A program made the translations under genes and the position numbers. DNA of 64,000 bases, taken from Oryzias latipes. Lineage: Eukaryota; Chordata; Actinopteri; Beloniformes; Adrianichthyidae. This document shows, piece by piece, positions 41,520 through 53,812 of this stretch (the stretch's first letter is position 1; every line of letters starts with the position of its first letter). Where the stretch lies: positions 1,918,619 through 1,982,618 of the forward strand of contig NC_019879.2 in NCBI RefSeq assembly GCF_002234675.1. The letters are read 5' to 3'. Under the pieces are notes generated by a model that was not told the DNA's origin, made no database searches, and worked only from the letters and a program-made list of their open reading frames with translations.

Positions 41520-44360
41520 AGACACCTACACAATCTCACATGGGAAAGAGGGGTGTCAATGAACAAAGTAGCTGAGCGTCCACTCAGAATGTGTTATTTA
41601 AACTCAGAAAACAACGCTCAACAACTGTTTGTTAGTCTAGCCTTTGTTTTGTTTTTCGCACACCTACAAATCCTAGTCTGTTTCCACACAGCCCAACCCA
41701 GAAGAGGAACTCACCTCCTTCCACTGTGGTCCAGTTTGGTCTGTAGCGATGGCTCACTGTCAGACCTCTGAGCGAGGTGAATCAGCAGTGTGAGTCCGTC
41801 AGCAGGAGCCAAAAGTGACTGACATGGATGTGAGTTTACTACCAAACCAAACCTGACATTAATCCCTTCTAAACCCGGATTAATCTACAAACCCCTCCCC
41901 CCAGAAGTCGCTGTTTTCCTATTGTCTTCTGTTTGTATTTTTAACATATACTCTTCTTATCCAGTCTGTTTCTTTTTCTAAGTTCTTCTCCTATGCATAT
42001 TTCTTTCTGCAGCTGCTTTTGGGTTGTTTTCTTGTTTGAACCTCTCCTGCCTCTCTCACTCATTCTAAGTACTTCTATGGATCACAAAGCCTCTTAACCC
42101 TTTGCTTCTTTTAGCCAACCACAAAGACACACTCAGAGCAAATACCCACATTTATCCCCCCGTCTTTGTGACAACCGTTCTTTACGTAATGGACTTTTAA
42201 CTCACTACTTTGTAACATATTGAGTCCACAAATTGACTATAAATCTACAAGTAGATGTTTGGTGGCGTGTTCTAAAGACGCCTTAAAACCAAATTTCCTC
42301 ACTTATAAAACTGTCCATGTATGAGGGGGACTTGCAGCGGTACGGACCAGTACACAACACACAGCAGGGTTGACTTTTTCTAGAGCGGCAGGCCAAAAAA
42401 ACTGCAAAACAGAAACACTAACAGCACAGTTGTGTTGCATATTAAATCCTACTGCAACATCTGGATGTTCAGGAGACCAGCTGCTGCTCACTGTATGTAT
42501 AGATTATAATGCATCAGAATGGAGCAGAGCAGGGTACTTTGCTGTGTCACGACTGATTCAATTTTCAAACAGCATTTTTTCGTCTTCCCCTGTTTCATCA
42601 CAATTTGAATAAAGAAATAGTCAGAAACAGAGGTTTAATCTCAATTATCTTCACATTTGTCATCCATCATAAAATGCAAGAACATGTCTGGTCTTCTGTT
42701 TTGCAAATATTGTTTGCTGCTGGTCTGTAAATACAATTAATTAATTAGAAATTTACAGTTGTTTTCTGTTCTGCCCTATTTGCTCAATTCTTTTTAGAAT
42801 TTTGCTTTTGGAGGTCAGGACTAAGTTAAAGTGAGCAGTCAGAAACAGAAGTTTGAGGACCAACTGATCTTAGTTAATGGTTCTCTGAGGACACAGTTGG
42901 AAACTCTGTTGCTGTATTAACAACTTAATTTAAAAGGTTTCTAAATTGCACATTACCCAGTTCCAAGATGCAAAGGCACCAAAGACTCAAATCTGTAAAC
43001 ATCCCATAAGTCCACCTGACCGTGGCCTCTGGGTCATAATTATCTGTGTTCCGACTGGCTGTAGCTAGACCACCCCTGAGGCACTCGGGCTGTTTACCAC
43101 TGAGCACCAGGAGACCCCTGTGGAGACTAATGACACGCTAATGACACACGTAACAGCCTAAAGTCTAACATCATAGATTTGTCTCAAAGGGTCAACTTTG
43201 TGTTGGCGGAAAACCTCCATAACACGGAAACAGCTTCATTTACAGGCCCTGGTCCTCTGGGAACACCGTCCTGTGTTTTTCCAATCCAACCCTGCTCAAA
43301 CTCACCTGCCTTTGATGAAGGCATTGGCAGGCTTCTGCTGACCCTGCAGAAGCCTGACGGGGGCGCGAGAATAATTCAACAGCTGGAAGCTGGATGCGCA
43401 TCCAAGGGATCAGAAATTATTTTTTTCCCCCCCTACTCTGTCAAACTCACGGCTGGACTGATGTAACACCCAAGTTACAGTATTGTAACCAAGACGATCA
43501 GGAAATTTAAAAAATAAAACTTTTTTCTAAATAAAAGATTGCTTAGACTAAGAAAACAAACTAAAACAAGCCAAATGGACACGAAAACCACCAACTCTAA
43601 TTTTCTCATCAAAATCAAACCCACCCAACTGGGTGGAAAACCGCATAATCTGGTAACACTGCAGATACACAGACACCGTGGCTGTATCGGTCACATGACT
43701 TTTCCTGAAGCGATGCCCACTCCGACACTGGGTTTAACTTGAAATCGACACGTGAGTCTACACATTGGTGTAGTGACTCATCACTCCTAGCAGTATTTTG
43801 TTTTAGACAATGAGCAGCTGTTAGTGTCATGCTAGAAGGAACAGGATCTGCCTGATTAAGACAAAAAAAAAATCTAAAGGGTGATGTTAGAATCTAGAAG
43901 CTGGCATAGGTAGCGGTAGGTAGCAGAGGTGCTGTCCAATAGGTTAAAGCTATCCATGGGGTTGATTGGGCTGAAAGGAACAGACAACAAGAATCTAAAA
44001 CCAGGAAAACACCAGCCCAAAGGAATCTCCCAACAGCTCAATACCACAAGACATTAGTTGACAGCTTGGCAGGTAAGGGCTGGTAGAAACAGTCTCAAAA
44101 ATAGGAAGGGTGAGTGGAGATGGAATCCAAGAAGACCGTTAAAAAATCCAGTATTATAGAATGAAAACAAAGATCTCATCGCTTTTAAAGATTTATGTTA
44201 TTGTAGCAAAATGAACCACAAAATAGCTAGGGACCACTTGAAATCCAAGATTTGTTGTCAGGATATCAGGCTGTGCGACATGGATGATGCAAAATATAGC
44301 ATAAACTGCAATAAGTGGTAGCCTTAAATGTTTACAAACATGCTAAAACAGTAACGTTGC
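41520..44360. other. Intergenic DNA without recognised features
   Basis: Frames up to about 95 codons occur but none shows conserved motifs or splice context that I can support. No transposon termini were recognised. Confidence 0.35.
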
Positions 44361-44364
44361 AGCT

Positions 44365-44640
44365 TGAAGTATAATTTGATTTGATTTACTGATTTATTTC
44401 AAAGCAATAAAGGATTTACACATATTTATCAAACTCATTATAGAAATGATGAAATGCAAAGATTAAAAAGACAGAAAATAAAACAGAACAAAAATGTCAC
44501 TATAATCACATATGCTTAATTAAATACAGTGATCATTGAATAAAATATAAGTAGAGTTTGATTTATTGCTAGAAAAGGAGCGGGAAGAAGCGAATTGATA
44601 TAATCCCATCCTTACTGAGTTCATTCATTTGATAGTTTTA
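44365..44640 (-). mobile_element. Probable LINE 3' end
   Basis: TTGATTTGATTTACTG then TTTATTTCAAAGCAATAAAG and the later AAAAGGAGCGGGAAGAAGCG then ATATAATCCCATCC resemble the reversed 3' untranslated region of a common fish LINE. No coding part is attached. Confidence 0.35.
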
Positions 44641-45449
44641 CAGTTTTTGTAATCCGGTTCTGATCCGATAGATTCTCTTCCAGTAACAACTCAAAAAGAG
44701 CCCTATGCATCTGAGCAGCCAGATGAACCCCTTTAATTGTAGCTCTATTATGATAGATTCCTGCCTCCTCTGTAGTTGTGAGTCATTTGGTGTTTTGGTT
44801 AAGTTATGTTGACCTTTATTTAAATAAAACGGTTGCAGCAAAATGGAAATGATGCATCAACTGTTTTTGTTTGGCTGTATGGTTTGGTGTCACAAGTCAA
44901 AGTCAACACAATATTCATCACTAAATTATCCAAAATCCCACAGCCCTCAGTTCCAGGTGTGTCAGGAGTTACCACCAGTAATCAAAAAATAAAATAAAAT
45001 AAACCCAATAGAAAAGGCCCGAGGACACCACCAGCTGAAATGACCAGGAGAGGGAGACAGAGGGGCAGAGATCTGCCAAACCATGCCGGTTAGTATTAGA
45101 CACACACTTTTTCTTTAAGTGTGTCCAACCTTAGTGGAGCTTTCACATTCAAACTTGGTGAGTGCATGGTAGTTGATAAAAATGCAAAGAGCCCCAAGAG
45201 TTTCTATTAAACTCTGCAACCCATTATAAGCTGACATCTCTTGTGACACAGGATTAAGTATTTTTTTTTAGCAAAAAATAGTTTTGTTCTTACAGTTATG
45301 TGATAAACCAATAAGAATTGAGAACTTAAATGATTTTCCAAGTCTCCAATAAAATATGCTCAAATGAGAAGATAAAATATGCTTCACTTCTATGACTCTA
45401 CAAACTTATTTCTGTTCTTCCAAATGAGACATGGAGACTGCCAGGGAGG

Positions 45450-45815
45450 GAGGGGAGGTTGATGAAAGACCCAAAATGCTGAGACGGGAGGCAGGTGGTT
45501 CCAAGTTAAATGGGTTTTAATACTGGTAAAAGAAAAAGCGCTGCTGAGCAGAGTAACCAGGAAGTCAGTGAATCAGACGGTCAGCGAAATGACAGCACAA
45601 GAGGAAGGCAGAGACAAGACTTAAATACACACAGAACTGACGAGACACAGGTGAAAACGACCAGGAGAGATTGGGACTAAGGAAGTAAAACTCAAAATGA
45701 AGACATACAGAAAACCTTCAAAATAAAACAGGAAGCAGAACTCAAACATGACTGAAACAAAATGGAAGCAAAAACTAAAGCAAAGGATCCCAAATCATGA
45801 CAGAGACACAGCAAA
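45450..45815 (-). mobile_element. LTR-like remnant
   Basis: On the minus strand the sequence starts TGTCATGATTTGGGATCC, has a TGTGTATTTAAGTCTTG TATA-like motif and runs to about 45450. This is the style of fish Gypsy LTRs. No target duplication was confirmed. Confidence 0.4.
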
Positions 45816-46234
45816 CTTAGATGTCAGCCCAGGAAAAAACATTTAAACAAGATGCATTTCTTAAGGAAAGTTAGCATTTTATTCATATAACTGTCTAAAC
45901 AGCCATTTTTTAAATGTCTTCTGTCTGAGATTTCCTCAATTTATTTTGTTTTGCTTTAAGACATTAAACGTGCGTCAAATTTGCTGCTCAACCATTTTGC
46001 TGCTTGTCCAAAAAGGTTTTCACTAACCTGATGCTCCCGCCACATGTGGGAGGAGCCACTATCCAAAGCCATTTAGCTACATGGCTACATGGGAGTATTG
46101 ACTGTATATGTAATTTACAATGCATGGAAGACACGGATGGTGCTGACATATCAGGTTTATTTATTTTAAAGAGTTCTCCACGTCTGGATTCATGAGATCA
46201 TTCAGAGAGTCTTCCAGTACAGTGAGCTTCACCA

Positions 46235-46700
46235 TCTGCTGCAGTCAAAGTCCAAGTCAGCTTTATTGTCAAATATGCTGCATCCATAAGACATACAGCA
46301 CAGATGAAATTGCTTTTTTCTCACCCCACAGTGCAAGCAGCATATAAAATAATAAATAAACGACTTAAAAAAATAGATAAAAAGACAGTAATAGTAAGAG
46401 GAATGAATAACAGTAGTCTAAACAGTGCTAAAGAACAGTAGCATGGTTAAAGTGGCAGTTTAAAGTGACATCAGTGCTGAGAACGGTAAGTGGATGAGTC
46501 AGTGGTGGCAGTCTTTGGTGATGATGTGTTCTGAAATGGTGTGAAGTTTTCAATGTGAGCTTGTAGGATGGAGGGGCCAGAGGGGGGAGGGCAGGGAGGA
46601 AGTTGAGTGTCCTTATTGCCTGATGGAGGAAACTGTCTTTGGTTGAGCTGCATCTGAATGACGGACGCTATCAACTCTACTTCTGTCGCTATGTGACCCA
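46235..46700 (-). mobile_element. LINE 3' end
   Basis: AAAGTCCAAGTCAGCTTTAT then TGTCAAATATGCTGCATCC and ACATACAGCACAGATGAAAT is the reverse of a common fish LINE tail. Upstream on the minus strand the sequence resembles the C-terminal segment with an FLQLP-like end, too decayed to translate. Confidence 0.5.
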
Positions 46701-47288
46701 GTTTCATGACTTGCTGTCCCACATTAGTCGAAGGAGGGAAAAAAATTAAAATTAATTAGAGGAACTTTTTTTTTATTTATAAATTTCTCCATACAAATAA
46801 AAAAGTATCATAAAGTTTAGGAGGAGCACGATAAGATTCTCCTCAGTGTTGGTTTGAACTCCACCCGCTGACCGTGTCGTCAGCAGGACATAGGCCAAAG
46901 CTAACTCCCTGGTTGGTTGTTGCGACTCAAATAATTCATCAAAGATATTTGAATTTTCATGGTGCAGCCAAATATTCGTTGCGCATAAGAATTTTTCCTG
47001 TGCCGTGTTGTTGTGGTGCCAGAAACGTGCTGCTGACAATTTTTAGCTTACTCTTCTTCATAGATGTCCTCCATCATGAGTCAAATGATGTAAAGTCCAA
47101 AGACACCATTTTCATTGGAGTTGCTCTTTCAGGGAACTGAAGCGAAAGTTCTTAGTGTTTTGATTTGTAGTCAAATCAGCAGATCAGTTGGTCATTGACT
47201 GGTTTTCCAAGTCATTTCTAACATGCCATTACCGGTATCACTCTCTTGTCCATGTTGGGCCTCAGCGCCGCCTTCCATTACTCTACAC

Positions 47289-47846
47289 CAGGGCAAACTA
47301 CGGCCCAAGGGCCACATGCGGCCCGGCAAACTATTTAATCTGGCCCGCCACACTGAAATCAAATATATTGATAGCTCTTATTGATTTATTTTCCCTGTAA
47401 TTCTGGTGTCTCCCCATAGATGACACTTCACAAATAAAAGGAGTATTGTTTAGGTGAAGAAACTTATCATGCTTTGGTGTTGTCTTGGAAGATTTGTTGT
47501 TTTTCTAATGTTCAGTTTATCTAATCATTCCAACAGCTCACAAATGCATCATTTTTTCTAAGTTTGCTTTTTCCCGTGAAGGACATCATGCCGTTGCTGC
47601 AACTGGCATTAAAAGTGAGAACAAAAGTCACAGATTTAAGATAAAAACAACAAAATGTCTGGTTTTAAAATATACATAATCATTTTCAATCAGAGAGGAA
47701 ACATGTTTTTTTTCAGATTCCATAATATTTCTTTCTCTGGGGAGGCGGATTGCCAAATCCCGCCACGCATCCACTCCTGGTCCGGCCCTTCTATCAAATT
47801 TTAGAACCTTTTGTGGCCCTCGAGTCAAAAAGTTTGCCATCCCCTG
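47289..47846. mobile_element. Non-autonomous hAT with perfect target duplication
   Basis: The 558-base element begins CAGGGCAAACTACGGCCC and ends AGTTTGCCATCCCCTG. The 8-base duplication CTCTACAC flanks it on both sides (47281-47288 and 47847-47854). The left terminus has lost about five bases (GATGG) that the right one keeps. There is no transposase frame. Internal motifs GGCCCGCCACACTGAAA and TTGTGGCCCTCGAG are hAT subterminal sequence. Confidence 0.88.
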
Positions 47847-47854
47847 CTCTACAC

Positions 47855-49210
47855 CCTAATGAAAGTACCACAAAGTAAAAAGAGCAAAGATTTCTTAATG
47901 CTTTCCAGGTAACAGTCACATTTGCTCATAAATCCCAAGTTTCATTATTATTTTCGTTTTCAATGTCATTGTAGCTCAGATTAAACATTTTAAAGATAGG
48001 GTAAAAGTCCATCATTACTTGTGTGTATCTCAAAAATCATTCAGAAAATTTAAAACATGGGTTTAGAAAAGACTGTACACAAATGGCTGAACTTGTAAAA
48101 GGGCATTGAAGGTTTTCTGGTGCCAGCGGGGGTTTGTTATGTTGCATCATGATAGCTGACAGCTAAAGATGTTCCCAGGAGTCCAGCTTATGGTGGCCAC
48201 AGGGCCGTAATTACAGAATGTTCTGGAGGGCTGGCTGCAGTCAGGCCGCTCCTCTGAGGCCTGATCTGTTTGTCTGTTGTTTACCACAACGCGTGTGGCG
48301 CTCAGGTGGCCACAGCAGAAAACAGGCGAAGTTACAGTATTGTTTCATCAGCTCAGAGTAGTCACTTTTAATTACAGTCTTTCATAACAATTTATCTCAA
48401 GAGATTGTTTAATGAACAGCAAAATGTTGAGGTCAACTTTCTGTTAAGCAGGCTGACTTTTACTATTGTTCAGGGTTTATCTTGTAATCTACATTTGATT
48501 TCATTACTGCTAAATTATAGAAAAATAAAGTAGCTTACGTGCATCAAAATAGATTTTTAATTAATGGAGTATTGTTTCTCAAAAGAGAATGTTTTCCTGT
48601 GTGAATCCTTTCTGTTTTGATACATTTTAATATTTTTTCTTATAGGTTTGTGCAAAGTTCAAAACAGGATCTAAAAAACACGGTCAAGAAACTACTTCCA
48701 ATGGAAAGTCAATGTAAACATATTTATAGGCGCTTTATGAACTTTCACATTCAAAACCCTCATGTTCACGCCTCCCTACACATCTTGTTAAGTCGACTGC
48801 ATTGAATGGGTTAAAAGGTAAACCAGTTGGAATTTGACCAATTAGGGACTCGGAGGTGTTCGTTACATAAGGGTGATCATGAAGGAGAAATTAATAATTG
48901 GGGTTTGTGCCCTGCTGGAATTAAATTACACCAAGTCTTTCAAATATCGGAATAAAGCTGTGAATGGAAAGCCTGGAACTTTTGCGAGATTTCCACCACT
49001 TTGACATTACGCACCAAGCCTCTTTCAACCACGAGTATGCGCTAGTATTGGGTAGTGACAGTCCAAAGGGAATACCGTAAACTAAACCTGCGTTCAAGAA
49101 TTTAATCTCAGCGTGCTCTTAAATGCACCAGACATGCACAGTGTGTAGGTACCTTTAGGGTCACTCATCACTGGATTCATGATGCTTGATATAAGTGTGA
49201 TTATATGGAA
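47855..49210. other. Intergenic DNA with one GC-richer island
   Basis: Most is AT-rich. The segment at about 48115-48345 has higher complexity and GC content, including GGCCGTAATTACAGAATG, and no repeat signature. It is a candidate conserved noncoding element, but I have no comparative data. Confidence 0.3.
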
Positions 49211-49214
49211 ATCT

Positions 49215-49460
49215 ACATGTACATGGCGGCAGTGGCTCAGGCGTCCAATGACCGAAGGGTTGGCGGTTCAATCCCCGCTCCCCCCCAGCCAGCTGTCGTT
49301 GTGTCTCTTGGCAGAAGGCGCAAACTGGTAGCCACGCCTCTGTCAGTCTGCCCCAGGGCAGCTGTGGCGCCAACAGTAGCTTACAATCACCAAGTGTGAA
49401 TGAATAATGGACACACAGTAAGAGCTTTGAGCACCAAGAAAAAGTGCAGATAAATCCAAT
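49215..49460 (+). mobile_element. tRNA-headed SINE, second family
   Basis: TGGCGGCAGTGGCTCAGG (A box) and GGTTCAATCCCCG (B box) are followed by CACGCCTCTGTCAGTCTG, CCAAGTGTGAATGAATAATG and a tail GTGCAGATAAATCCAATCC then ATTATTATTAT. A truncated copy of the same family lies at 50014. Confidence 0.8.
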
Positions 49461-50013
49461 CCATTATTATTATGTTAGAAGATATTGACCATTTACAAAA
49501 CACGTGGAAACACAGAAGTACCCAACTGCAGCAACAGACCACCATCTAAGTTCAGATCAAGATAACTAGTTTTTAAAATTCCATTCCTTTCCAGATCCTT
49601 GACCATTTGTGGGACCTATAAATGTACACCACAGCACAGAAAAGAAAGAAAGGGATTTCTGATTGACTTCAGCTCCCAAGTGCACCTTGATGTACAAGAT
49701 AGTAAACTTTATTATGGGTTTTTCAGCATGTGATCGTTTTTTAATTACATCTCAGTTAAAACTTATTTTCCTTTCCGGGATCACCAATCAGCTGCATCCT
49801 CTACTCCAACAGCAGTTGCATTCATGTCATCCATCACTGCATCCATAAACCTCCTTGATGTTCCTCTAAATCTCTTGCCTGTTAGCTCTAGACTCAGCAT
49901 CCTTCTACCAATATATTTGCTTGCTCTCCTCTGGACATGTCCCAACCATTTCAGGCTGGCCTCTCTCTCTGACTTTATCATCAAAACCAGTGCAGCTCCA
50001 CCGGTGTGTGGAT

Positions 50014-50215
50014 GTGTATGAATGTCTCGGTGATGGTCAGAGGGGCTGTAGGCCCGAACTGGCAGCCACGCCTCTGTCAGTCTGCCCCAGGGCAGCTGTG
50101 GCTACATCAGTAGTAACCATCACCAAGTAGGAATGAGGATAAATGAATAATGGATAAATTGTAAGTGCTTTTAGGACCAAGAAAAAGCGCAGATAAATCT
50201 ATTGTTTTTATTATT
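50014..50215 (+). mobile_element. SINE fragment nested in the RTE
   Basis: CACGCCTCTGTCAGTCTG, CCCCAGGGCAGCTGTGGC, CATCACCAAGTAGGAATG and AAAAAGCGCAGATAAATC then TTATTATTATT match the SINE at 49215. The head is partly present but its B box is not recognisable. Confidence 0.7.
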
Positions 50216-50783
50216 ATTGTTACCTATAAAATTAGCTGTGCCTCTTATGTCCTCATTCCCGATCCATCCTGGTCACTCCTAAAGAGAGTCTCAGCATCTT
50301 CACCTCTGTAACCTCCAGCTCTGCTTCCCGTCTTTTCCTCAGTTCCACTGTGTCTAGGCCCAACAACATGGCTGGACTCACTACAGTTTTCTACACCTTA
50401 AGTCATGCAACATTCTTCTTTTTTTATAGCTTCCACCAGTTTGTCCTCTTCTCTGCATTTACCCTTTTTTCTTCAACTTCTTCATCACCAGAGTCGTCCT
50501 ACCATCCTAAGCTGTCTGGAAACAATCCCTACTGCTACTGTGCAGTTACTAATCTTTTTCAGATGACACCGTCTATACAATATGTAGTCTATTTATGTCC
50601 TTCTACCTCTATTCTTATAGATCACCCTATGCTTCTGCCTTTCCCCAAAGAACAATTTCCCTCTTTTTTGCAAAATCAGCCACCATCTGTCCTTCTGCGT
50701 TCCTCTCCTGAATACTAAACCTGCCCATCACCTCCTCATCACCTCTGTTTCCTGCACCAACATGGCCATTGAAATCTCTGCTA

Positions 50784-52316
50784 CCGTAATTTCCGGACTG
50801 TAAGCCGCTACTTTTTTCCTGCGCTTATAGCCCTGCGGCTTATTCAGTGACGCGGCTTATTTATGGATTTAATTGGCGGCCGCCATGTATGTACCTTCGG
50901 ACTCAGTGAATGGTTTGAATTCTTTATCTAACATCAAGCACAAGTCAATTGTTTTTCAACACACCTATCAGCAGCCAAACAGCATGGACTTGACTTCAGG
51001 TCTTAGACACTTCAGTCATGGTTCAACAAAAAGAAACACGCATGCCCGGCCGCATCCCAGAATCCTTTGGTGCCATTAGACCCAACGTGCACGTGATCGC
51101 CGCTACAATATGATGAAGCTTTCAAGTTAAAAGCAATCGTTAAAAGCAGCGTGAAAAAATCCACCATCACCAATGGGTTTGGAAAAGCCGGTCAGCTGCG
51201 TGACGGAGAGAACAGCGCAAGCTCAGGAGTGAATTTACATCAGAGTCATAGTGAATTGGCTGGCTGCACGTAAATATGTGGGAATAACATCAGCCTTTAT
51301 TTTGTCGGGACACGACTGGAAACACAAATCGACTTGATCGTTTTTACTGAGCGGAATTTTGCATTGAAACGCTCACAGCCTCCGTGTGAGCTGGAGACAT
51401 GTTCTCCCTGCTGCTCGTTCACATAGAGCTGTGGGGCCGATGGCAGTCTGAAGGCTCCCACACGTAACAATGCATCCGCCCCTCATACACAAAACGTACA
51501 GTATTAAGTCCGATTGCTCTGCACAGACACGATTTGCTCCGTCCAGCGCAGAATGGGGACGAAGTGCTCCTCCTTGGAGCCGCCCTGGCCAGAGGTGTCG
51601 GAGAAGATAGGAAGGGGAGACAAGGAGCACGCGGGGCGAGCGCGGAGCGCAGAGGCGTCCGCGGAACAACAGTGTTTGTTGTGGAAAGAAACTTCTGACG
51701 CACGCACCGCGCTGAGGCGTGCGTATCGCGCTGAGGCGCGCGCTTTTCAGTCGCCGCTGCTTTATTTTACTGGTGTGTTTTTTTAACCAGCCCTGTTACT
51801 CCCATAACGCTGCCGCGACACAAGTGGAAGGAGAGCTGTTCTTCCGTTCGCCCCTCCATCCACTGCTGTTCCTTGCTTATTCTTAAACACGTACAACAGT
51901 GTGGCGAGCCGGGTTAGACCCGCCTTTAGCCCCTAAGACTGATGGGAAATGGGGAATCGCGGATGTAAATTTCCTCATCATTACTGTGGGATGTAATGTT
52001 GATTATATGGTTACTCTTTGTAATTTTATGTATGATACCTAGATTACTGTATAAAAAAAACCATAACTGAGGAACTTGTGAACAGAATAGAGATCCATGC
52101 TGTTTGGCAGATGTAGGTGTACTCAAATGCATGAGCCTGAGGCAATGCTCGCTCCACCAACAGTGTGGGAATGCATCACACTTACTCTGGGAGTCAGAAT
52201 GTGATTTGTCAGGATGACAACGTTGCCTAGTACATGCGGCTTGTACTCCGACGCACACGGGAAAATGGGTGGGTGCGGCTTATAATTGGGTGCGTTTAGT
52301 AGTCCGGAATTTACGG
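50784..52316 (+). mobile_element. pogo/Tigger-like transposon with TA target duplication
   Basis: Termini CCGTAATTTCCGGACT and AGTCCGGAATTTACGG form a 16-base inverted repeat (one mismatch). TA lies on both outer sides (50782-50783 and 52317-52318), as expected for Tc1/mariner-group elements. Subterminal GCGGCTTAT motifs occur in both arms. At about 51097-51180 a decayed frame reads YDEAFKLKAI, the start of the CENP-B-like DNA-binding domain of pogo transposases. The rest is rearranged and GC-rich, with no intact catalytic domain. Confidence 0.8.
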
Positions 52317-53169
52317 TAATTACAACTTTCTGACTTCAAGGGATGCTTATCAGCACTTCAGTAAGGTCCAATCAGAATTCCTCCTCCTCCAGCTCACATC
52401 TTATCTGTGGGGCAAACCCACTAACAACATTAAACATCACACCTTCCATTTCTTTCTTCAGACTCATTACTCTGACACTCTTTTTACCTCCACAACACTG
52501 CTAACAAACTCCTCCTTCAAAGTAACCTCTACTCAATTTCTCTTCTGATTTCCACCATGATAGAACAACTTGAATCCTGCTCCTCAACTTCTAGTCTTGC
52601 TACCTTTCCACCTGGTCTCCTGGACACAGTGTGTCTACCTTTCTTCACTGCATCATGTCAACAGAAGTTTCCAACATTCAGAGTGCTTATTCACAGTCCA
52701 ACACTCATGACTTTCCTCTTCTTTCTCTTCCTGTGAATGTGCCTTCCTCCTCTCCTTCTTCAACCCACAGCAGCAGTCCAATTTCCACCGGCACCCTGTC
52801 TGTGAACACCATCAATGGTGGCCATTGTTAACCCAGGCGTAGACCAATCCAGTATAGGTCTTATTCCAATATTTTATTTGGCAACGATTTTATATCAGAG
52901 GCCCTTATTGACACAACCCTCTGTTTTTATCCGGGCTTGGGACCGGCACAATGGTACCCTGACCTGGGCCCTTTGTGTCTACATTTAGAACTTAGCTCAG
53001 TAGGCATAGTTGCCACCACAGAAGACTCAAAAAGGACAACAGTCTCACTGCAACAATCATCAAATGTCCACAAACACAAAGACGTTTAGAGAAGCTGAAG
53101 GTTCAGTTGGCCCCTTTAATATGCTTAGCAGCGAGAAACAGGTCATGATTGCACATTTGTAATCATGCA

Positions 53170-53445
53170 TCTCTTCAATGGTGGCTAGGCTGTACAGGTA
53201 GAGAGGTCAACCCCTGATCAAAGGATGGCAGGTTTATGTTCTTGTCCTGACAGCCCATCTGTCAAAGTGTCCATGGTTAAGACACTGAACCACACGTTGC
53301 TCCTGGTCAATGTAGGTTGGTGCCTGTGTTTGACAAAAGAGTGCCTTGGGTGTTAAATTTTTTTTTTCTGTGTGTAAATATGTGTGTAAATGGGACTGTA
53401 AAACATTTTGGGCTTTCACCTTGAAAGCACTGCCTAAGTATATGC
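53170..53445 (+). mobile_element. Decayed tRNA-headed SINE
   Basis: GGCTGTACAGGTAGAGAGGTCAAC-like head is followed by AAGACACTGAACCACACG and AAAACATTTTGGGC then TTGAAAGCACTGCCTAAGTA. This is a degraded relative of the 26297 family, in plus orientation. Confidence 0.45.
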
Positions 53446-53448
53446 CAT

Positions 53449-53745
53449 TTATCCATCCATCCATCCATCTTCTAATTCGTTTTCTCATTCACTGGGCTGC
53501 CGGAGCCTATCCCGGCCACTTATTGGCGAAGGCAGGGGAAAAGGTCGTCAGTCTGTCGCAGGGTAGAATATCCACAACCACACACCCATTCACTCTCACA
53601 CTGACACGTAGGGACAATGTAGGTTGACCAATTAATCTATGAAGCATGTTTTTGGACGGTGGGAGGAAGCTGGAAACCCCGGAGAAAACCCACGCATGCA
53701 CAGGGAGAACATGCAAACTCCGCACAGAAAGGTCCCCCATTGATG
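53449..53745 (-). mobile_element. SINE body, head truncated
   Basis: The minus strand carries GGACCTTTCTGTGCGGAG, GGTTTTCTCCGGGG, CATGCTTCATAGATT, CCTGCGACAGACTGACG and GGATAGGCTCCGGCAGCC of the 18298 family. It stops where the tRNA-like head should begin, next to the tRNA-Trp-like segment at 53770. Confidence 0.7.
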
Positions 53746-53769
53746 TTTTTATTTTTTATATGTGTAGGA

Positions 53770-53808
53770 ATCAGAGGGTTGTGTGTTCAAATCACGTCGG
53801 GGTCACCA
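53770..53808 (-). other. LTR primer-binding site with extended match to tRNA-Trp
   Basis: On the minus strand, right after the LTR end, the sequence starts TGGTGACCCCGACGTGAT, the classical tRNA-Trp primer-binding site. The match continues for about 21 more bases, up to the anticodon-stem side, with two mismatches over 39. Read on the plus strand it is the 3' half of tRNA-Trp including CCA. It is not a tRNA gene because the 5' half is missing. Confidence 0.75.
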
Positions 53809-53812
53809 AAAT

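Larger units (their letters stand above)
49778..52990 (-). mobile_element. RTE-like LINE with nested insertions
   Basis: On the minus strand the C-terminal frame near 49781-49984 reads LKWLGHVQRRASKYIG, LELTGKRFRGTSRRFMDAV and DMNATAVGVEDAADW, a form of the RTE motif with GHVQRR. Upstream segments at 50220-50780 and 52320-52990 are decayed reverse transcriptase and include NNGHH-like and VFTDRVPVEIGLLL stretches and the inverted GTGCCGGTCCCAAGCCCGG module. The element is split by a SINE (50014-50215) and a pogo element (50784-52316), so it is the oldest of the three. Confidence 0.7.

Noticed and set aside
46773-47039. An 88-codon minus-strand frame
   Set aside because: No domain, splice context or repeat match was recognised, and its other-strand shadow is equally long. 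Not supported as a gene.
50350-50718. A 122-codon plus-strand frame
   Set aside because: It is the antisense of decayed RTE reverse transcriptase on the minus strand.
53770-53808. Possible tRNA-Trp gene
   Set aside because: Only the 3' half with an encoded CCA is present. The 5' half, A box and cloverleaf partner strands are missing, and the position right at an LTR end explains it better.
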